From: Saprospiraceae bacterium
Lineage (GTDB): Bacteria > Bacteroidota > Bacteroidia > Chitinophagales > Saprospiraceae
DNA: 34,800 nucleotides
Direction: 5' to 3'
Assembly (NCBI GenBank): GCA_020631405.1
Contig: JAHDHH010000019.1
Span: 1 to 34,800 of the forward strand
Part shown: piece by piece, positions 9,059-20,400 of the stretch
Layout: the number at the start of each line of letters is the position of its first letter
Numbering within the stretch: the stretch's first letter is position 1
Translations under genes and position numbers: made by a program
The notes under the pieces: model-generated
What the model saw: the letters and a program-made list of their open reading frames with translations, nothing else
Told to the model about the DNA's origin: nothing
The model's database searches: none

Positions 9059-12000
9059 TTAATTCAACTTCAATAGTCTTTTGCTGTAAGTATGTCCATC
9101 GAAATCCACTCTAAATGTATATACCCCAGATTTAAGGGCAGAGCCATTGAGCTCTACTTTGTTTGATCCAGGCTTTAGGTCAAGGTTGATTGTTTTGACT
9201 TTCCGTCCTTGATTATCCACTAGACTCCCGACTGTGGATGCCGCTATTGGAGCTTGGATAGCTATCGTCACCTTGTCTTCCCATGGGTTTGGATAACTAG
9301 AAATTTCAAATTGTTCTGCCTTATCTGTAATTAGCTCTATATTTCTGGATGCTACAAGAGCACCAGTATAGGCTTCATTTTGGAATGACGCTGACACGGC
9401 AAGCTTGGTAGCAGCATCTGTCATGATTGACATAACTCTATCACCTTCATCAATTTGAGTAGATTGTAGGCCAGAATAGCTTATTCTCAACTTATTACCG
9501 TCAATTCTGTAGTGATTAGAATTGAAATTTGGCAAGTCACTGAATAACTCTCTTACTCCTCCATCAAGTAATAACTCTAGTTGAAGTCCATGTAAGTCTA
9601 CATCCTCTACTGCAAATAGGTGAATTTGATTTTGGCTAACTTCAACTCTAAATTGAACTGGCGCCTCTCTAGATTCTATTGTTCCTTGCGCATTATTGAT
9701 ATCTACACTGCCATTGACATCCCCGACTTTAATTGCAACAAAGTCAATCGCCATATCTTGAGCTAGCTGTAGAATCTGATAAGCTTCATCCAATCCTTGT
9801 CCCCATGGATTCATCTGATCAATAAAGACCTGATCCTTATCTACAAACTTCCAACTTGTGTTACTTGGATATTCAGTATACATTTCCAATATTAACTTCC
9901 TAATATCCACTAAATCAGCAGCCGAAATACTTCCACTATTATTGGCATCTGCAGCTATCATTTGATATGCAGAGGCAAGTGGTTGGATATTCATTATGTG
10001 TCTTTGAATAAGAATGATATCTAAAGTACTTACACCATTAGGATGCTCAACATTGTGATATGGCTGCACTACATAACTACCGCCGAATGGCATAGTCCCG
10101 AAATTATACGTTCCGCTATTGTCTGTAATTTCTGTTGCAGCTCCGTTGATAAGATTAACCTGTGCTCCAACCAGTTCAACGCCGCTTTCTAGGGCAATTC
10201 TTCCAGTAATTGCTGGATCAGTGATATCTGGACAAAAGTCTACATCATTATTATCCTGCACCTCTACAAATGTTGTACAATATGACTGAAGTGGATTACC
10301 TTCTGAATCTAACAACGGATTTCCAAATTCGTCTAATACTGTCACATACATATCAACTTCTTCAATTCCAAGATGTGAACAATCTAATACTAAATTAGTA
10401 TCTGTAATATCTGTACTAAATGACACAGTCACATCATATCCACATTGGTGATAACTACCATTATTAAAGTCAGAAGCCCATAAAGATGACATTTCAGCAT
10501 CGATGGTACCATCATTATCTAAATCCATTGGAGTCAAATCAACACTTAATCCATTGATACAAATTGGAATTGGCAACTTTTCATTCACCACAGTGATCTC
10601 GTGGCTACAAGCATCAAAATTGCCACATCTATCCAAGGCAGTCCACGTAATCACATGGGTACCTAGAGGATAATCACGGCTAGCATCTGGTCCATTTCCA
10701 TTAACAATAGCACCCGAAGCAAAAGTAATTTCGTATTGCCATTGTACCTGCTGGTCTGGCGTGCAATCATCAGTCACACTCGGAGCCAATACAGTCACTT
10801 GTGCTGAATTACATCCTGCATCTAAGGTCGCAAGTGTAATATCAGAGCACTCCCCTATTTCTGGGTCTATTGTATTATTTAATTTTAAAATTTGAGTAAA
10901 GCTATCTACAGCTACTTCTGTATTAGTTGTCTGACACCAATCAATCACTTTCCACTTTCTCAATATCTTTACACAAGCATCTGTACCGATGACAAACTCG
11001 AATACTTCATCTTCATAGTTCATCCCAACTAAGTCGCATTGATCTTCTGAAAATTGAGGATAACTTTGGTCAACTGGGAGTAAATCTGGATGAAAATCAT
11101 CAATATTACAAGCATTATCAGAGCTCACATCATCTGGCCATACTACATCTTGAAAATCGAAAGGATCATTATTTTCTACAAATATATTTTGCACGCAAAC
11201 TAAAGGATCTAAACCATTTCCTCTATCTAAGGTAAATGTTCTCGTAATCTGCCCCAATCCACAAGTGTTAACATCTTCATCGACAGTTTCGACTACATTA
11301 GAAGCATTAGCACAATTATCACTTACTACTGGGTTTCCGTAGAATAAACCGAGATTATCTAAGTCATATGCTTCTGTACAATCAATAACTAAGTCATCTG
11401 GACAAGTCATTGTTGGAGGCAATTTATCTTGAACTGAAACACTAACCATACAAACATTAGTATTACCACTCGAATCAGTCACTCTCAGCGCTACCATTTG
11501 TGTTGTACCGACATCTGAACAGCAAAATATAACTTTCTCTCCCCATTCAGTATTATCTTCTTGAGCACAAGAGTCTTCCATTCTTCTCACATCAATAGTT
11601 ACTGGTCCACATTCATCAAGACTTCCATCATCAAATGCTGTAGCATATACAACACTCTCACCAGACTGACCTATACTCACTACTGTATTCTGCTCACAAA
11701 TAGCAACTGGCTCAGTAAGGTCTTGAACTGTGACCTCAATACTGCACTCTGAGCTATTGTAACAAGCATCAAACACTGTATAAGTCACCGTATGTACTCC
11801 TTCTGCTAACTCAATGTTGCCACCGTTAGTATGAAGTACACCAGATCCTGTATTAATCAGGTAACTTTCAATTTCATTACATGCATCTGTTGCTAATATT
11901 GCAGGTATTTCTACAGAACTTGTACAACCGTATTGTGTGCTTACAGTAAAGTCATCACCACAAGTCAGTTCAGGTCCAGTATTATCCAATACATCTATAA

Positions 12001-14245
12001 TTTGGAAACCCCCAATAGTTATTTCTCCACCACACCACCATTCTCTTAGCTCCCAGGTTCTCATAAACTTATCACTGCAATCATCGGTCGGAACTACTAC
12101 ATCCACATATGTCAAGAATACATTACACAATTCATCTGGAATTTCAGGAAAAATACCAACACCAGCATTTAGTGGAACTCCACTCACACTTGGAGCAGGA
12201 TGACCATTACTATCAGTAGCAAAGTTATCATCACATTGCAAAGTTGTACTTACTGGGAAGGTCACTAGACTCAAATCTACCCTTCTTAAAAAGATTTTTT
12301 GGTCACATTCCATACTCATTGCACCAGCTGCATCAGTAGCTCTATATGTTCTAACAATACACCCTGTGAAATCGGGGTCACACGGTAAATCATTAATCAC
12401 TTCATTGACTAACATTATAGAACCTCCAGCACAATTATCATCTATAATCGCAGGTGGTGCCACACTTGGCAATGCATTACATGCGATCGTTACATCTTCG
12501 CATTCAATCTCTGGTGGTAGCTTATCTTCAATCGTAACACTTCCCCAACAACATTGACCCAATATTGGTAGACATACTGTATAATCTAGGGTTTGACCTA
12601 TCTGATCTGCTCCAACTTGATCACCCAAGCTAGTACCATCCGTAGCAAATATTTCTACTTCATAATTATCTATGCAAGACAAATCATCCATAGTCAATAC
12701 CATATCAGGTGTCACAATGCCCTCACAATCTTCGTTAAGTGAGACATGGATGTTTTGACATGAAAGATTACCCGGTGTATATTCCTGAACAACTAGGTCA
12801 AACGAACAAAAGTCTACAATTTCCCCACATGCTTCCGCTGTATAACATACTGTATATAACCCTGGATCAAACAGTGACCCTGAAGACAATGGCGTACAAG
12901 GTGCAACTGTATATTGAGCAACTGTAGTTGTAGCTTCGAATGCAAAGTTTGAAATTGAGAGGTTAACTTCAGCACCTGCGCTTCTTGTATTCACTCTAAA
13001 ACAAAATTGATCTCCTATAGTAACAGCAATACCGGTTTCTGAACCACTTGCCGTATCTCCGTCTGCTCCAATAGCTAACATAGTCTCTGTACCAGTAACT
13101 ACATAACTTGGCTCATCATTATTGAATGTCCCTGAGAGTATCCCGTCTTCAAGATTTTCAGCTAACCAATCAAAAGATATTTCTCCATCACATGTGACGT
13201 CAATACAGATCTCATCGTAAGTATCCTCTCCTGCAGTCCCATCTCCCGTAGCTACCATACTCAATGAACATGGATCTGTAAATACAGCAATACCATCAGT
13301 ACCTACACTATTGACAACATCAATGGTATGAGTCCAGGCTAAAGCATCAAATTGATTCTGAAAACAAGGCATGTCAACAGGCGAACCTATTGCGTCATCC
13401 CAAGTGACAGGCACTTGGCATGTTACAGCATCAGTCACTTGCATTGTAATATCATTAGGGCAGTCCAAAACCCCACCATTCGGGCAAGGTTCAACTACCA
13501 CTTGAAAAGCACAGACATCTACTTCTGCATCACAAGCTATTGCTTGATAGCATACTGTATATGTCCCAGGTGCAAGAGAATCTCCACTTGAAATATCAGT
13601 ACAACTACCAGTTGTTACTTGTGCTATTGTCAACACCGGCTCAAATACAAAATTGGTAATATCCAATTGTACTTTAGCACCTGCATTTCCAGAATTTACT
13701 CTGAAACAAAACTGATCACCTGCTAATACAGCAAGTCCAGTGACTGTTCCATCAGCCATATTCCCAGCAGTTGCTAGCATAGTCTCAACGCCACCAAGAA
13801 CAAAGGACGGTTCATCATTATTAAACGAACCAGTGGGCACTCCACCCTCCAAGTTTTCAGCATCCCAATCAAATGAGATTGTACCAGGACAAGTGATATC
13901 TATACAGATTTCATCATAGGTATCAACTCCAGCTGAACCATTTCCAGAGGCTTCCAGTGTTAACGAACAGTTGTCAGGAAAAGCAATAGCTCCATCGGTT
14001 GCCCCAGTTGCATTAACATCTAAGTTAATTACCCACAGTGCATCATCTAAAGTGCCGTCAAAGCAAGGTATCTCAGCATCCTCTGTTGGAGGTAACCAAG
14101 TCACTATTGCTTCACAGTTTACTAAATCAGTAACTGGAGAAGTAATTGTAGTCGGACATGTCAATACTTGACCAGCCATACTTGTGCATAGGCTTAGCAT
14201 CAACAAGACACTGCAGAACAGTGGTTTTTGTAGTAAAGTAGTCAT
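9059..14245 (-). CDS. T9SS-secreted HYR-domain surface protein with dockerin-like segment
   Basis: 1728 residues from an ATG at 14245. A TTG 45 bases upstream would also be open, but the ATG gives a clean signal peptide (residues 1-25, KPLFCSVLLMLSLCTSMA) and has AAAGGA about 13 bases before it. Two tandem HYR-type modules (~27-257 and ~258-485) each contain a nested ~140-aa domain. The chassis shared with the neighbours begins at ~490 (LSCQNIHVSL) and includes HYR domains at ~755-840 and ~845-940, a calcium-loop segment PMDLDNDGTID (~1240), a carboxypeptidase-regulatory-like fold (~1342-1400), a dockerin-like segment (~1402-1455), a cohesin-like beta region (~1530-1610) and a T9SS type A sorting domain (~1648-1728, SSYPNPWEDKV ... 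GVYTFRV ... KRLLKLN). It is Cys-rich, consistent with an exported disulfide-stabilised protein. Probable role: surface adhesion or matrix; the ligand is unknown. Confidence 0.9.
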   Translation of the reverse strand: MTTLLQKPLFCSVLLMLSLCTSMAGQVLTCPTTITSPVTDLVNCEAIVTWLPPTEDAEIPCFDGTLDDALWVINLDVNATGATDGAIAFPDNCSLTLEASGNGSAGVDTYDEICIDITCPGTISFDWDAENLEGGVPTGSFNNDEPSFVLGGVETMLATAGNMADGTVTGLAVLAGDQFCFRVNSGNAGAKVQLDITNFVFEPVLTIAQVTTGSCTDISSGDSLAPGTYTVCYQAIACDAEVDVCAFQVVVEPCPNGGVLDCPNDITMQVTDAVTCQVPVTWDDAIGSPVDMPCFQNQFDALAWTHTIDVVNSVGTDGIAVFTDPCSLSMVATGDGTAGEDTYDEICIDVTCDGEISFDWLAENLEDGILSGTFNNDEPSYVVTGTETMLAIGADGDTASGSETGIAVTIGDQFCFRVNTRSAGAEVNLSISNFAFEATTTVAQYTVAPCTPLSSGSLFDPGLYTVCYTAEACGEIVDFCSFDLVVQEYTPGNLSCQNIHVSLNEDCEGIVTPDMVLTMDDLSCIDNYEVEIFATDGTSLGDQVGADQIGQTLDYTVCLPILGQCCWGSVTIEDKLPPEIECEDVTIACNALPSVAPPAIIDDNCAGGSIMLVNEVINDLPCDPDFTGCIVRTYRATDAAGAMSMECDQKIFLRRVDLSLVTFPVSTTLQCDDNFATDSNGHPAPSVSGVPLNAGVGIFPEIPDELCNVFLTYVDVVVPTDDCSDKFMRTWELREWWCGGEITIGGFQIIDVLDNTGPELTCGDDFTVSTQYGCTSSVEIPAILATDACNEIESYLINTGSGVLHTNGGNIELAEGVHTVTYTVFDACYNSSECSIEVTVQDLTEPVAICEQNTVVSIGQSGESVVYATAFDDGSLDECGPVTIDVRRMEDSCAQEDNTEWGEKVIFCCSDVGTTQMVALRVTDSSGNTNVCMVSVSVQDKLPPTMTCPDDLVIDCTEAYDLDNLGLFYGNPVVSDNCANASNVVETVDEDVNTCGLGQITRTFTLDRGNGLDPLVCVQNIFVENNDPFDFQDVVWPDDVSSDNACNIDDFHPDLLPVDQSYPQFSEDQCDLVGMNYEDEVFEFVIGTDACVKILRKWKVIDWCQTTNTEVAVDSFTQILKLNNTIDPEIGECSDITLATLDAGCNSAQVTVLAPSVTDDCTPDQQVQWQYEITFASGAIVNGNGPDASRDYPLGTHVITWTALDRCGNFDACSHEITVVNEKLPIPICINGLSVDLTPMDLDNDGTIDAEMSSLWASDFNNGSYHQCGYDVTVSFSTDITDTNLVLDCSHLGIEEVDMYVTVLDEFGNPLLDSEGNPLQSYCTTFVEVQDNNDVDFCPDITDPAITGRIALESGVELVGAQVNLINGAATEITDNSGTYNFGTMPFGGSYVVQPYHNVEHPNGVSTLDIILIQRHIMNIQPLASAYQMIAADANNSGSISAADLVDIRKLILEMYTEYPSNTSWKFVDKDQVFIDQMNPWGQGLDEAYQILQLAQDMAIDFVAIKVGDVNGSVDINNAQGTIESREAPVQFRVEVSQNQIHLFAVEDVDLHGLQLELLLDGGVRELFSDLPNFNSNHYRIDGNKLRISYSGLQSTQIDEGDRVMSIMTDAATKLAVSASFQNEAYTGALVASRNIELITDKAEQFEISSYPNPWEDKVTIAIQAPIAASTVGSLVDNQGRKVKTINLDLKPGSNKVELNGSALKSGVYTFRVDFDGHTYSKRLLKLN

Positions 14246-14312
14246 AGTTTTCTTATTTCCTTTGTTAAATCCAAATGCTCCGAAGAACAAAAATCAGTTT
14301 AAGGATTATATA

Positions 14313-14320
14313 CAAAAATA
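14313..14320 (-). promoter_or_regulatory. Possible promoter of the 1728-aa protein gene
   Basis: On the minus strand this reads TATTTTTG, matching TAnnTTTG, with a TTG about 15 bases upstream, slightly closer than the usual spacing. It lies between the hairpin ending the upstream giant gene and the ATG at 14245 and would give a ~60-base leader. It supports independent transcription of this gene. Confidence 0.33.
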
Positions 14321-14377
14321 ATAATTTATACATTACAATTATCATTTATATGAATAAATCGTAATATGTTTTTAATT

Positions 14378-14412
14378 ACGAAAGAGCTTATTACGAAAAT
14401 AAGCTCTTTCGT
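14378..14412 (-). terminator. Terminator-like hairpin after the 3708-aa protein gene
   Basis: Perfect 14-bp arms acgaaagagcttat (14378-14391) and ataagctctttcgt (14399-14412) surround a seven-base loop. It starts 14 bases past the stop of the gene ending at 14426. The downstream minus strand (AATTAAAAACAT) has no strong T-tract, so termination may be partial or the stem may mainly protect the mRNA end. Confidence 0.6.
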
Positions 14413-14425
14413 ATATTAAATATTC

Positions 14426-17400
14426 TTAATTTATAAGTATCATTTTTCCTTGAACTCTTGCATTGTCATTTGAGACTTGATAATACAATACTCCCGATAC
14501 TGGTATTTCTTGTTTTGAAACCATTACTCTATTCATCCCAGATTTTGCGACAATAGATTGGCTATAGATAGACTTTCCAGATAAATCATGAATACTGATT
14601 GTGCTCTCCCCAATATTTTTACTGTAGAAAGTAATTGCTGTTTCATCACTCCATGGGTTCGGACTATTTTGATACAATACGAGTTCTTCGCTATTGTCAT
14701 CTACTACTTGCATAAGCAAATTGTCAGTATGATCTAACCCATAAACCTCATTTACCCAATTTTGATCCAAGTCAATGACATCTTGAATTTCTAAACCATC
14801 AGTGAATACCTCAAGCTCTAATGTCAAGCTTGCCTTATCCAATGCAGAGTCATCTAATGTGTTATAACTGACAACCACTTCTTTGCCTGTCACGGAATAA
14901 TTATTGTGACTAAAGTTGTCAAGGTCTGATGTTACTGAAAGTATTTCAGCAGAAGTAGTATTTAACTTCAATTGAAATCCTACAAAGTCCTCATTAGTAA
15001 CAATTGGAAACTCAATAGTATGTATACCTTGTTCTAACTTTAGGTTATTCAAGTGGATGTAAGCTGACTCTGATCTATACTCAGTTGACACTGCATCTAC
15101 GCTAGGTAGCGCTGAGTTGTTAACATCACCTACCTTAACACCAGTAAAGTAAATTCCCATATTATCACTAAGGTTGTAAATATCCTTTTCTTCAGGGAAA
15201 TTCTGTAATAAAGGATTTATACCTGGTATAAAGTCAAATGAATTTTCAATCATTCTCCAACTTGTATTATCAGGAAACTCAGTGTAATGCTCTAAAATCA
15301 GTTTTCTTATCTGACTGATATCTGAAGCAGTAATAGTACCACTCGCATTGACATCCGCAGCTATATGCTTGTATGGTGAATTCAAATTCTGAATACCAAG
15401 AAGGTGTCTTTGAATCAAAATTATATCTGCTGTTGAGACACCATTCCTGTCATCCCCATCTTTAAACGGCTCTACTCTGTATGAACCACCATAAGATAAG
15501 TCATCAAAGTTATATTCACCACTTTGGTTTGACATGACATATGTAGACATATCACCAGCAAGGTCTACCTTGACATCTTGCACTTCATCTCCCATTTCTG
15601 TTGTTACCTTACCATAGATGTCGCCATCGAATTGATTGCCACAATCACCATCAGCATCTGCAACTTCGAAGAAGCCATCACAGAAATCTATCAATGTTCC
15701 GTTTTCGTATACACCAACATATACTCCTTGGACACTTGGTGCATCATTACAATTAACAGTAAAGAATGGAATATTCACTGAGAAGTCTGGATCATCTCCA
15801 AATATAGGGTCACCACCAAGGAAGAAGTATTCATACTCTGTATCAGAACAGAAATAAGCTAGTGGAGCAATTTGTGAAGCTAATATCATTGTCTGAACTC
15901 CGGCATCTACTTGTACTATAATCTTCTGACAATTGAAGTTCATATTTTCTAATGGATCAACAACGAATTGAATTGAATCAATTGCTGTATTTCCACATGC
16001 ATCAGTGACAGTCAATTGTATATTATAATCCCCTACAGGGTAATTACCAGAAAGATCTCCTCCTTCATTACTCTCTGCGAACTCACTATCATTCGTAAAA
16101 CTAACTACTCCAGAGCAGCTGTCTCCAGCTTCAACCACTAGAGTAATGTCGGCATTACAGTTTGTAGTACTTGTGAGTACTGTATCTGGGAAGCTAGGAA
16201 TAACAAGGAATGGATTAATTACTTCATCAATAACAACTAGTTGAGTATCCATAAACATTCCACCTCCATTAAGACTAAATTGACAATCATCTACAATAGT
16301 CCACTTTCTTCTAATAGTGTCAAGACAGACATCATCGTTCTGACTAACAACATCTAAATCAACAAATGTTATTGTGGCACCTCCACATAAATTCGAAGTG
16401 TTGACAATTGGAAAATCAAATCCCTCAGCTAAGTCATCAGGACTTATCAAACTACAATCACTTACGGTCACATCTTGAGGGAATACAATATCACTCAACT
16501 GCAAAACAGTCTGATTCTCACTGACCTCAATGACTTGTTGACAAGTAGTTACAACACCATTGACATCAGTCACTGTATAGCTTCTTGTAATAAGTCCCAG
16601 ATTACATTCATTCAATCCAATAATAATTGTACTATCTATTTCGAATGGACAATCATCGACTACTGAAATCACACCGTAGAGTGACAAGTCCGAAAGGTCT
16701 GAAGAACAATCTATCGTAACATCTGCAGGACAAGTTACTAATATCGGACTATCATCCAATAAAGTAATAGTCTGAGCACAGGTTGCAGTATTTCCTACAT
16801 TGTCTGTAGCTGTGTAGGTTCTTACTATTTCTCCAACATTACATTCATCTAAATTGACTACAATTGTACTATCAATTTGGAAAGCACAATTATCATCAGC
16901 TGAAACTATTCCAAATATACTGAGGTCTGACAAGTCAGATATAGAACTTGCCGTAACATCAGCTGGGCAAGCTATTGTAGGATCTGTACTATCGACAACT
17001 GTAACAATTGCTTCACATGATGAAGTATTACCATTGCTAACAGATACTATGACTGATACTGTTTGACTACCTACATCATTACAGAAAAATTCATCTGGAG
17101 TAATATCATACATTAAATCACCTCCACAACCAGCATTACTTCCAGCATCTATGTCAACCGGCGATATAGATACTTCTCCATTAACATCTAGAGTTACTGT
17201 GATATCTTGGACAACACATTCTGGCATATTATTATCTTCTACTGTCACCGTTGCCATACAAGTTGAAGTATTACCGCTATTATCTGTAACTGTAACTGTA
17301 ACTGTATTACTACCAAGGTCATCACAATCAAATGCATTTGGTGATACTACCTCAGAAACTATGCTGCCACATGCATCGCTTGATGCTATATTTAAATCAG

Positions 17401-20400
17401 CAGGTGTTACAATGATAGGACTAGCGCTAGAAGCATTGATTGTAATATCATCAACATTACAAATTGGTGCAACCATATCTGTAATTGTGACAGTTGTTGT
17501 ACATGTTGTAGAGTTTCCACTATTATCAGTAACTGTTACTGTAACTGTATTACTACCAACATTCGAGCAATCAAATGTATTTGGCACTATATCAAAGCTT
17601 GCTATAGACCCACAAGGATCAGCACTACCATCATTGATGTCAGCAATATCCACTGTGACAGTTCCTCCTGCAGTAACACTAAGAGTTGCTGGCATAAGAT
17701 TACAGTTTGGTCCAGTCTCATCAACTACTGTAACCGTGGCTGTACAAGAAGAAGTGTTTCCACTTGTATCTGACACAGTTACTGTCACTACATTGTCGCC
17801 AATGTCAGAACACGTAAATGTATTAGGACTAACTATGATATCATCACTTAAGTCTCCACAATTATCAACCGTTCCATTATCTAATTGATCTCCAGTCACC
17901 ACTACATTACCTGAAGCGTCAACCGTTACTGTAATATCTTGAACATTGCACTGTGGCGCTTCGTCATCTGGCACCGTAATAGAGAATGAACAATTACTAG
18001 AATTGCCACATGCGTCTGTAACAGTGTAAGTTACTACGGTAACTCCTACTTCATAAACTCCTGAAGCATCTAATCCCCCACTACCTCCAGTAGATGTAGT
18101 ATGAGTAACGACAACTCCAGAACTACAACCATCATCAGAAACAACTGGGGTTGGTATGGCAATGAATGCCTCACATTCAGCTGTCATTGCTCCCATTTCT
18201 AGTACAATGTCATCAGGACATGTAATAGTAGGAGCTATTGTATTTCTAACCACAATATTTTGCACATGATCGCAGACTAATGGGATATCACCACATAAGA
18301 ATGTTACAGTATGAGTTCTAATTAAATTGCTACATGTTGCGTTTGGATAAGAAACCATTACATCTGAATAGGTGATTGTATAGTCGTCGCAAGCGCAATC
18401 TTCTTCAACAGTTGGCGCCCCACCTATAATCGATGGATCTAAGTCTACAATACATTCTGTAACTTCAAGATCATCTGGACCAAAAGTGATACAGTCTTTA
18501 GGATCTTCACAGAAATCAAAATCATTATTATCTTGTACTTCTACTGTCGTTGTACAGAAATCAAAATTGCCAAACTCATCTATAACATAAAGCGTGACAG
18601 TCTGAATCCCTAAGTCAAAGCAATCAAATGTCAATTTAGTATCTGTTACATCTTCTGAGAAGGCAACTGTAACATCATTTCCACATGGATGACTACTTCC
18701 AGCATCAACATTTTCAGCAAATAAACAAGCCATTTCGTTGTCTGGCTGACCGTCACCATCTGTATCCATCGGCTGCAATCCTATGCTAAGGCCATTAATA
18801 CAGTATGCAATAGGCGTCTTACAGTTTACTACTTCGAACACTATTGCCTCTCCATCTTGGTTTCCACACATATCTTCAAATGTAATCACGATAGAGTGCT
18901 GTCCAAGTGGATAATCATCAGTCAAGTCTATTGAATTACCAATAAGATTTCCTTGCATGTCAACTACTCCATTACTGAATAAGTCGATCTCATATCTAAT
19001 ACCTAGATTGTCTGGATTACAATCATCAGTCGCTGTCGCTTGAATACTTACAACAGTACCACCGCAATCTGGATCAAAGGAACATATAGTTTCATCAACC
19101 GCAGAAACCGTAATTTCTGGATTGGTGATATCGTTAATTTTAAAGACTTGGTAATATGTAAATGACTCATAGTCTGGATCATCAATTTCACACCAATTAA
19201 TCACAGACCACTTTCTCAATATTTTAGAACATGCTCCCTCTGCATCAAATGCAAAGTACTCGTCATCGTAGGTAGCAGCTGCCATGTCACAACTCGTAGA
19301 ATTGATCACTGGATAACCATATTGAGCCTCTAACAATGATGGATTTAGGTCTTGCGTACTACAACCAGAATTTAATGTAAGATCTTCAGGCCAAGTAATG
19401 TCAGCCTCTGTCAATAAGTCGTCATTTTCAATCGTAATTACCTGAACACATACACTTGAAGAAGTAGCATCAGATGCCGTGAATGTTCTTGTAATTGTAC
19501 CTTTCCCACACTGATCCATATTGCTTTCAAAAGAATGCTCTAGCGTCACACCACATACATCAGTCGCTGTAGCTTCTCCAAAACTTGACAAGTCATTTAA
19601 GTCAATATCTTGAAGGCATGAAATCGTTAGATTTGCTGGACAGCTTACAATTGGAGAAACTTTATCTTGTACTTCTACATTGACCATACAGTTATTAGTA
19701 TACCCAAATTGATCGATAACTCTCATTGCTACCATATGCTCAGCGCCAGCGTCAGAACAACAGAAATTGACGTGTTCGCTCCAAGAACATGGATCGTCAA
19801 GTTCCATCACATAAGTCAACTCTAACGCCAATCCATCAATATCTCTCCATTGTCCATCAGCACCTGATACATAGACATTATCACCAGTTCCTGTTGGATT
19901 GCTTGCAGCCCAATTAGTGTAACTTACAGTACCTCCATTATTCCATACATATGTGCCTTCGGTTTGAGCATCATTAAGGCCAACATAGTAATCTTGACCA
20001 ACAACTCCCGTAAGCCAGCTAGCTTCGTTCTCATCATTTATCACTGCTAGATATCCTCCATAGGCATCAGCATAAGCAGATGCGAGGAAGGCATCAGTAG
20101 TTCCAACATAAGCGTAGTAATGGTGTCCATCATACTCGCCTAAGTAATTCATATCAGTAAAGTCAGGTGTCTCGCATGGACAGTCAAAATCTCCCATACG
20201 TTGCACTAGTATTTTCTTTAAACCGCAATCATCATAGCTTCCGTCATCAAATACAGATGCAGGAGCATATGCTGTTCCATCTGACCTCAAACTAACTACT
20301 GTATTCTGATCACAAATTGCTACTGGTGGAGTATTGTCAACAACAGTAACTGTAAACTCACAGGTAGAGCTGTTCTGACATCCATCATATACAGTATATG

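Noticed and set aside
9885-10045. Dockerin segment as evidence for a cellulosome
   Set aside because: No scaffoldin, glycoside hydrolase or carbohydrate-degrading gene is present; such segments are common in T9SS surface proteins of this lineage.
14246-14290. TTG start at 14290 for the 1728-aa protein
   Set aside because: It would put 15 polar and aromatic residues before a complete signal peptide; the ATG at 14245 has a better ribosome site and start.
17151-17888. Plus-strand open frame of 245 codons
   Set aside because: It is antisense to the HYR-like repeats of the 3708-aa protein; its Val/Thr/Ser-rich composition is the mirror of the repeated coding strand, and there is no start context or family match.
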